Shown one piece after another: positions 60,301-64,000 of a stretch of 64,000 bases of DNA (within the stretch, counting starts at the first letter, position 1; every line of letters starts with the position of its first letter). Under the pieces are notes generated by a model, which was not told where the DNA came from, made no database searches, and was given only the letters and a program-made list of their open reading frames with translations. Location of the stretch: contig JBDKSW010000001.1 in assembly GCA_039698035.1 (NCBI GenBank), positions 1 to 64,000 of the forward strand, read 5' to 3'. The translations under genes and the position numbers were made by a program. This stretch comes from JAJFUI01 sp039698035 (GTDB lineage: Bacteria; Planctomycetota; Planctomycetia; Pirellulales; Thermoguttaceae).

Positions 60301-61705
60301 TCAGTTGGCAAGGCTCCTTGACGGCAAAAATCCCACCAGGAAGGATGATCTGATTTGGGCACGCCAGCGGCAGGCCATGATCTATGTGACTCACGGCGTC
60401 GCTTATCAGAACAACCTGCCAAAGGCGAGGGCGCTGATCCAGAAGAACCTCGCCGAGGCCCAACCAGGCGTTCTCGATCGCCGGCTCGATGCGATGGTTG
60501 ACGCAATGGATCCCGATCCGGTTCTGCGGGCCCAAGGCGTCCGAAAGATGGAGGAAATGCGCAAAACCCAAGCCGCATCGCCCGAAGATCGGCTGGCCTT
60601 GGCCCAAATGTACATGCACGCCGGAGATTGGTCCAAGGCCCGGTCTGAATTTCTCGGCCTCGTCACCTCCTTCGATCACGAACCACGCTATCTGATCGCC
60701 TACATCCTGGGACTGCTGCAATTCGGCGAAACGTCGAGCGCTGAGATGTACATCGACCGGTTGGAAACGCTGATTCCAAGGCAGTTCATGCCCGTCAGTC
60801 TCCGGGCCGACCTGTTTGTGGCCCGAAAGGAGCCTCAAAAGGCATTGGCGATCCTTAGGCAGTTCGCGGAAATGACCGACGTCCAGCCGCAGGAACCGGC
60901 CATCCGCGGTCGTTTGGTTGCCGAGAAACTGAGTCAGCTTCGCGGTGCGCTAAGCGAACGCGATAAGCCGGCGGCCGAGGAGTTTGCACGCCAGGCCGAG
61001 AACCTTGCGAAGAAATACTTGCCTCAAGACAGACTGTCGATGGCGATATTCCAGGCCAGCTTGGGCAAGGTCGACGAGGCCCTCGATCTCTTCGAGCGGG
61101 CGTGGGAGAAAACGGATTCGCAGGAGTTCTCGCGCGTCTGCGGCGCGATCTGGGACAATGGCGTGAAGTTCTCTGACAAACAGGTTGATCGCTTCAACAC
61201 AATCGTCGAGAAGGCCTCGAACAAATTCGGCAATCCGGCCCAGTTCCAGTCGATGTTGGCCGAGCTCCGCATTCGGCAGGCTCGCTACGCCGAGGCGGAA
61301 TCACTTTACCGGGAAGCTCTGGAGAAAAATCCCAATGACGCGGTTGCAATGAATAACCTCGCCGTGCTGCTGGCGTTGCGAGGCGTCAAGCTCGACGAAG
61401 CCCTAGCCTTGGTGAATCGCGCCGTCGAGATCGCCGGACGGGTTGGGGCCATGCTCGACTCGCGGGCAACAATCTACATCGCGAGAAACGATGCGGACAA
61501 CGCGCTAAAAGACATGTTGGCCGCCGTGAAGGATGCCGACACACCGGTGCGTCTCTTCCATCTGGCGCAAGCGTATCAAGTCGGCGGGCAGCCGAAGGAA
61601 GCCAAGGAAGTGATGAAAAAGGCGTTGAAGCAGGGGCTTACTCGCGAGATGCTCCAACCGCTGGAATGGCCCGCCTTCGAGAAGATGAAGCAGTCGGTGA
61701 AGTGA
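57317..61705 (+). CDS. Very large membrane-anchored TPR protein
   Basis: 1462 residues. An N-terminal membrane anchor or uncleaved signal (LAGILIAVAIVFGGGVYLL, 8-26) puts the rest outside the cytoplasm. From residue 40 to the end it is a continuous superhelix of tetratricopeptide repeats, e.g. PRDAELLEWLGQCQEETGSLDAAIQTLKKAIECNP, LDIDILWRLANALIDDNQLQEAQVVIEDL, and the well-formed last ones (ARYAEAESLYREALEKNPNDAVAMNNLAVLL). Roughly 30 units are likely. ATG at 57317 has AAAGG about 8 bases upstream. Giant TPR proteins of this plan are common in Planctomycetes and probably act as scaffolds in envelope or exopolysaccharide machines (PEP-CTERM TPR proteins are a related look-alike). No catalytic domain is seen. 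Confidence 0.85.
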   Translation: MRTFNTRLAGILIAVAIVFGGGVYLLHGYQVRRNADVFLVQANQAEKQADEAAKRHDSRREDKARRDAVNYLKWYVRLMPNKVDSRERLGVMMLQYSHFSTVEDLQNANLPKDPRMFSQGRDQLETVLRQDPDRKLARRYLTQVAMLPMIRQYRNAREHLGILLKNAPRDAELLEWLGQCQEETGSLDAAIQTLKKAIECNPKQLTAYERLARLYRSGRAAKPKEADRVMEKLVEANPNSARAHFLRCRYLFDPRVARAEEGFKEIAKALQLDPDDADIILMATAANLVQGQAEKAREIIERGIKLHPAMSDMYVRKADVERRDGKPDKAIAALRQGLKSLSLDIDILWRLANALIDDNQLQEAQVVIEDLRKTNMAKENVNYLNARIQFAKENWRAAREAFEAVRPAAIDPRGVMARFGLVRQIDFWIGQCCGKLGNRTQQVEAYRRAVTVDPTFEPARTALIDTLAAMGRFDDAVQELRDWSTYGKVPRGASLQLARLLMMSNLRRAPAQRDWTAVEKALAEAERLMPNSPDIVLLRADVLRMQNREAEAEKLISEGMSKDAKQPAFLRARIVSAERRSDWAEAEKQLAELETVVGDGAAVRLERGQYLIRRYGKQEAAAAGLRKLAQNTQKFADSQYIELLGGLIPLAMQAGDVKFADELRRKFAEKQPNNVQVLYSFLDRALAAGDPAAAEKSLNDIERVAGQDGHWLFGKAMLSILKVEADKTPGKQREAFQKAIEYLTKAHEVQRDWSRIPLMMGNVYAALGMVDQSLMSYREAVDMGDRDVSAMARFLQLLMQTRQFAEAGKLVRQLEQEQGDRLARELLRPSAEIALVTGDTDRAVRLARKAVSDDSKSSTEQMWLAQILAHASRQAKTQSGAAKKAADLLSDAEKAARRAIDLDPKQPQAWVATARLFIQLGQEGKAEKLAQEAANKISQDEVHLALAQIYESLNKNETADEHYKAALAAAPKNSIVARAAAEFYLRINKIEAAETQLARLLDGKNPTRKDDLIWARQRQAMIYVTHGVAYQNNLPKARALIQKNLAEAQPGVLDRRLDAMVDAMDPDPVLRAQGVRKMEEMRKTQAASPEDRLALAQMYMHAGDWSKARSEFLGLVTSFDHEPRYLIAYILGLLQFGETSSAEMYIDRLETLIPRQFMPVSLRADLFVARKEPQKALAILRQFAEMTDVQPQEPAIRGRLVAEKLSQLRGALSERDKPAAEEFARQAENLAKKYLPQDRLSMAIFQASLGKVDEALDLFERAWEKTDSQEFSRVCGAIWDNGVKFSDKQVDRFNTIVEKASNKFGNPAQFQSMLAELRIRQARYAEAESLYREALEKNPNDAVAMNNLAVLLALRGVKLDEALALVNRAVEIAGRVGAMLDSRATIYIARNDADNALKDMLAAVKDADTPVRLFHLAQAYQVGGQPKEAKEVMKKALKQGLTREMLQPLEWPAFEKMKQSVK

Positions 61706-61824
61706 GCTGCCGGGGATCCAGGGACGCATCCTGCGTGACCGAGCGAGAGCGACGCACCTAAACGAACGTCGGGACAACGCGGCCAAGCATTGTTGGTCGG
61801 ACACCTGACGGCACGATGCTGCCG

Positions 61825-62457
61825 CTACGGCCCGACGGAGTGATGGCCGCCAAAGCCATGGCCGGTGGGCAGCCCGAGTTCCATGCGGCGTTTTTGCATC
61901 GCGGCGCGGTAGGCCATTGCTTGCGCCCGCTGTTGCGGCGAACGCTTGTCAAGACGTTGGTTCATCCGCGAGCTTCGCGACTCGGGCGTCCGACTGCCTC
62001 CGTGAGGCGAGTGCGCTTGGTTGCCGGCGGCCGAATTGTTCGATTGGCCCGATCTGGCCCCGTTGCTGCCGGCCGGTTGGTTCGGGTTTTCCTGAGCCCG
62101 GCGCTGCTCCGCTTCCTGGCGCCGTCTTTTCATGTCCTCGCGCCACTTCTCCTGTTCTTTGATGCGTTCGTCGAGGTATTCGCGACGTTTCTCCGGTGGC
62201 AGGGCGAAGTACGCTTCCGTTTGCCGCCGTTCTCTTTGGTTGTGCATCTCCTCCCGAAGCTGCCATCGCTGCTCGGGGCTCAGCTTCTCCATTTCCTGAT
62301 GAATACGAGCGCGGTCTTCGGAGGAGGGCGGCCGATCGGCGAGCATGGCTCGGACCCGGTCGAATTGTGCATCGGAGCGGCGCCGAATCGCCCAAACGGC
62401 GGTCACGCTCAACAGCAGGACGATGACGGCGATGATCGCAATTCTTCGCTTATTCAT
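61825..62457 (-). CDS. Small membrane-anchored helical protein (Spy/LTXXQ-like)
   Basis: 210 residues. A single N-terminal membrane segment (IAIIAVIVLLLSVTAVWAI, 6-24), then a highly charged helical region with LTXXQ-like turns (KLSPEQRWQLREEMHNQRERRQ), an Arg/Gln/Asn-rich low-complexity stretch (about 105-175), and a Gly/His-rich end (LPTGHGFGGHHSVG) that could bind metal. Probably periplasmic and in the same transcript as the pseudopilin gene 14 bases upstream. Function is unknown; the helical part recalls CpxP/Spy-type proteins, as does the third gene of this cluster. Confidence 0.65.
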   Translation of the reverse strand: MNKRRIAIIAVIVLLLSVTAVWAIRRRSDAQFDRVRAMLADRPPSSEDRARIHQEMEKLSPEQRWQLREEMHNQRERRQTEAYFALPPEKRREYLDERIKEQEKWREDMKRRRQEAEQRRAQENPNQPAGSNGARSGQSNNSAAGNQAHSPHGGSRTPESRSSRMNQRLDKRSPQQRAQAMAYRAAMQKRRMELGLPTGHGFGGHHSVGP

Positions 62458-62471
62458 TGGGAGGTCGTCCG

Positions 62472-63074
62472 TCAGCGGATGATGTCGTCAACGTGCCCGC
62501 CGGCGTATAGGCAGTTGCGCTCCGTGGCCAACGCGCCCCCGTGGGTGTTGAGGTCTCGGGCGAGCCAAACATCGGACGACGCTCGGGGATCGCCGTTCGA
62601 ATCGACAAGGAGCTGCGCCCGCGTCTTTGGCAGAGGCCAAGCGGCACCGCGCCAATTGTACTCGTAACTGATTCCGACGGTTTCAAAGTAACCGCCGGGC
62701 AGGACGTTGCCGTCCGAGTCCGTGTGTGTCGTGTCATCGGGGCAATGGAACGTCGCGGCGTTCTGCTCGATGTACGGCGCCAGCACCTCGCGAAGGCTCG
62801 GCTTGCCGGGCCATGCGACCGCGTCAGGGTAGTTCGCTGCGTCGGGATATTTGCCGTTGAGCCCCTGGGCGTCGACGTACATGTCCAAGGCGATGCCGAT
62901 CTGGTGCAGGTTGTTGCTGCACTGCGCCCGGCGAGCCGTTTCGCGCGCCGCTTGAACGGCTGGCAGCAACAGGGCCAGCAACAGCCCGATGACCGAGATG
63001 ACGACAAGCAACTCGATCAGGGTGAAGCCCGGGCGAGACCGTCGACCACGTGCTTGAAGCCGGCTTTGCCGCAT
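62472..63074 (-). CDS. DUF1559-type pseudopilin (type II secretion-like, short form)
   Basis: 200 residues. The N-terminus has the prepilin signature: basic leader ARGRRSRPG, cleavage site G/FTLIELLVVISVIGLLLALLLPAVQ with the conserved Glu5, and AARETARRAQCSNNLHQIGIALDMY, the start of the DUF1559 (SBP_bac_10) module that is hugely expanded in Planctomycetes. Typical members run to about 300 residues or more; this one is short, ending with the conserved DIIR-like last strand (GGHVDDIIR). The usual H-x-GG motif is seen as AGGHV. Start at 63074 is preferred over the in-frame 63110. It is between two helical exported proteins. Confidence 0.85.
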   Translation of the reverse strand: MRQSRLQARGRRSRPGFTLIELLVVISVIGLLLALLLPAVQAARETARRAQCSNNLHQIGIALDMYVDAQGLNGKYPDAANYPDAVAWPGKPSLREVLAPYIEQNAATFHCPDDTTHTDSDGNVLPGGYFETVGISYEYNWRGAAWPLPKTRAQLLVDSNGDPRASSDVWLARDLNTHGGALATERNCLYAGGHVDDIIR

Positions 63075-63173
63075 AGGCCCCTCGACCGCAACCATGGGGG
63101 CGCAGCGCACTCGGGCGGCTGCGCCCCGCTAAAATCAATTTGCGACGTCGATCATCGGGCGACCGGCCGTGTC

Positions 63174-63950
63174 TCAGTCGATCCTGCCGGTCGCGGGCGT
63201 CTCCTGCGGCTGCTGTGCAAGCAGCGCGGCCCAATCGACGTCGAACTTTTTCCCCTTGAGCTTCTCGAATTTCTGTTGCTGCTCGGGCTTGAGCACTTCG
63301 ACGGCCTTTTGGAGCGAATCCTTGATGACCTGAATGCCCTCATCTCGCATTTCGGCCATCTTGGCGCTTCGCTCCTCCTTCGGCAGGCTCTTGATCGATT
63401 CGATCAGCTTTTGAAGCTTCTCGTGCGTATCCTTGTTGATGTCCTTGATCTGCTCGCGTTGATCATCGGTCAGTTTCAGGACCTTCGCCATGCCAGTGCT
63501 GCCAAACATCGCGGCGCCCTTGAGCTGCAAATTGAGTTGCAAGCGGAGCTGGCTAAGCCGTGCTTGCTGGTTGGTGGTCAGGATCTCCGCAAGACGCTTC
63601 TCGAAGCCGACCATCTTCTCCGCAAACTCTTTTTTCGCCTCCTGGAGCTTCTCTTTGCGCTCTTCTTCCGTGAGCGACTTGAAGTTGGGAATTCGCACTT
63701 GCGAGGCGGCGAGCGACTCGTCGAGCAACTTCTTGATGTTTTCTTGCTGCTCACCGTTGAGGCCCAACTCTTTCTGGACCTCTTCAAATCGCAGAAGCGG
63801 AAATGGTTTCTTCATTGCGGCACTTGCATTCCCATTGCGGGGGGTGCCGCCTTTGGCCGATGGCCCATCAGTTTGCGCCTGAGCCAAGCCGGCGGCCAGC
63901 AAGAGAACCGCCACGGTGGACACCAACGTTGACGACAGTCGGGACATCAT
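63174..63950 (-). CDS. Exported Spy/CpxP-like (LTXXQ) protein
   Basis: 258 residues. Signal peptide LSSTLVSTVAVLLLAAGLAQA, mature protein almost entirely helical and charged with repeated LTXXQ-like sites (LGLNGEQQENIKKLLDES, LTTNQQARLSQLRLQ, LKLTDDQREQIKDINKD). These are hallmarks of small periplasmic chaperones or metal/stress sensors such as Spy, CpxP and CnrX. It is the first of the three-gene minus-strand cluster; two adjacent ATGs (63950, 63947) are alternative starts. The final 20 residues are a Gln/Thr/Pro-rich tail. Confidence 0.75.
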   Translation of the reverse strand: MMSRLSSTLVSTVAVLLLAAGLAQAQTDGPSAKGGTPRNGNASAAMKKPFPLLRFEEVQKELGLNGEQQENIKKLLDESLAASQVRIPNFKSLTEEERKEKLQEAKKEFAEKMVGFEKRLAEILTTNQQARLSQLRLQLNLQLKGAAMFGSTGMAKVLKLTDDQREQIKDINKDTHEKLQKLIESIKSLPKEERSAKMAEMRDEGIQVIKDSLQKAVEVLKPEQQQKFEKLKGKKFDVDWAALLAQQPQETPATGRID

Positions 63951-64000
63951 CTCTCTTTTTGCCTTTCACTTCACTCTGACCGCGCAAGACACTTTCTCTC

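Noticed and set aside
1..64000. CRISPR arrays, rRNA operons, prophage modules
   Set aside because: No regularly spaced direct repeats, rRNA segments, or capsid/tail genes were seen.

Overview
The window looks like a chromosomal segment from a high-GC planctomycete (Planctomycetota, probably close to Pirellulales). This is inferred from the proteins: three Hanks-type Ser/Thr kinases with unusual accessory domains, a short DUF1559-type pseudopilin with the G-FTLIELLVV methylation motif, large HEAT/TPR secreted proteins, a Tad pilus locus, a TPR protein of about 1460 residues, and scattered biosynthetic genes rather than long operons. No rRNA, CRISPR array or phage is seen.

Region by region. 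Positions 1-2211 are accessory: the end of a Hint-domain polymorphic toxin with an unrecognised toxin tip, its likely immunity gene (AT-rich against the rest), a RAYT (REP-associated tyrosine transposase) gene bounded by inverted repeats, a cut-off IS3 OrfA, and a tRNA/tmRNA 3' fragment with its terminator, which looks like an island edge. 2359-8120 carries ribulokinase, the dTDP-sugar genes rfbB-rfbA, and two tandem DUF218/YdcF-like membrane proteins. 8150-13677 holds an alpha/beta hydrolase and a metal-chelate/B12-type ABC importer operon (binding protein, ATPase, permease) ending in a HEAT/TPR protein. 13841-18718 has a large secreted beta-sandwich protein, a 92-aa helical protein and a kinase fused to a degenerate receiver domain.

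18759-28342 (minus strand) is a nearly complete Tad/Flp pilus locus: two Flp pilins, TadV prepilin peptidase, TadE, CpaB, secretin, TadZ, TadA, TadB and TadC. A terminator lies between the pilins, and a separate candidate promoter precedes tadV. 28809-33449 reads on the plus strand: a terpene-cyclase-like repeat protein translationally coupled to a Tat-type DUF362 protein, an overlooked 59-aa zinc-ribbon/TM protein, and a YfhO-like membrane protein. A frameshifted glycosyltransferase-2 remnant follows.

33821-43491 contains a Tat-exported xylose-isomerase-fold protein, thioredoxin reductase, a transmembrane kinase with a large extracytoplasmic domain, nadC, a 762-aa membrane-anchored protein and purC. 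43634-46230 is a two-gene polyamine module: homospermidine synthase overlaps an ornithine-type decarboxylase, enough to make sym-homospermidine from ornithine. 46344-56212 has a hydrolase with an Asp in the nucleophile position, an NRDE/TANGO2 protein, a sigma-54 activator, an AI-2E-family permease, a D-2-hydroxyacid dehydrogenase, a third kinase, an IS630 remnant, the PepD dipeptidase and tRNA-Pro(GGG). 56793-63950 has a VanZ-like protein, the giant TPR protein, and a minus-strand cluster in which a DUF1559-type pseudopilin sits between two small helical exported proteins.

Several sigma-70-like promoters (TTGACN, 17 bp, TANNNT) can be read directly. Three of them (purC, nadC, the ABC binding protein) lie so close to start codons lacking a Shine-Dalgarno that the mRNAs may be leaderless. 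All functions are inferred from sequence motifs by eye; no search was run.
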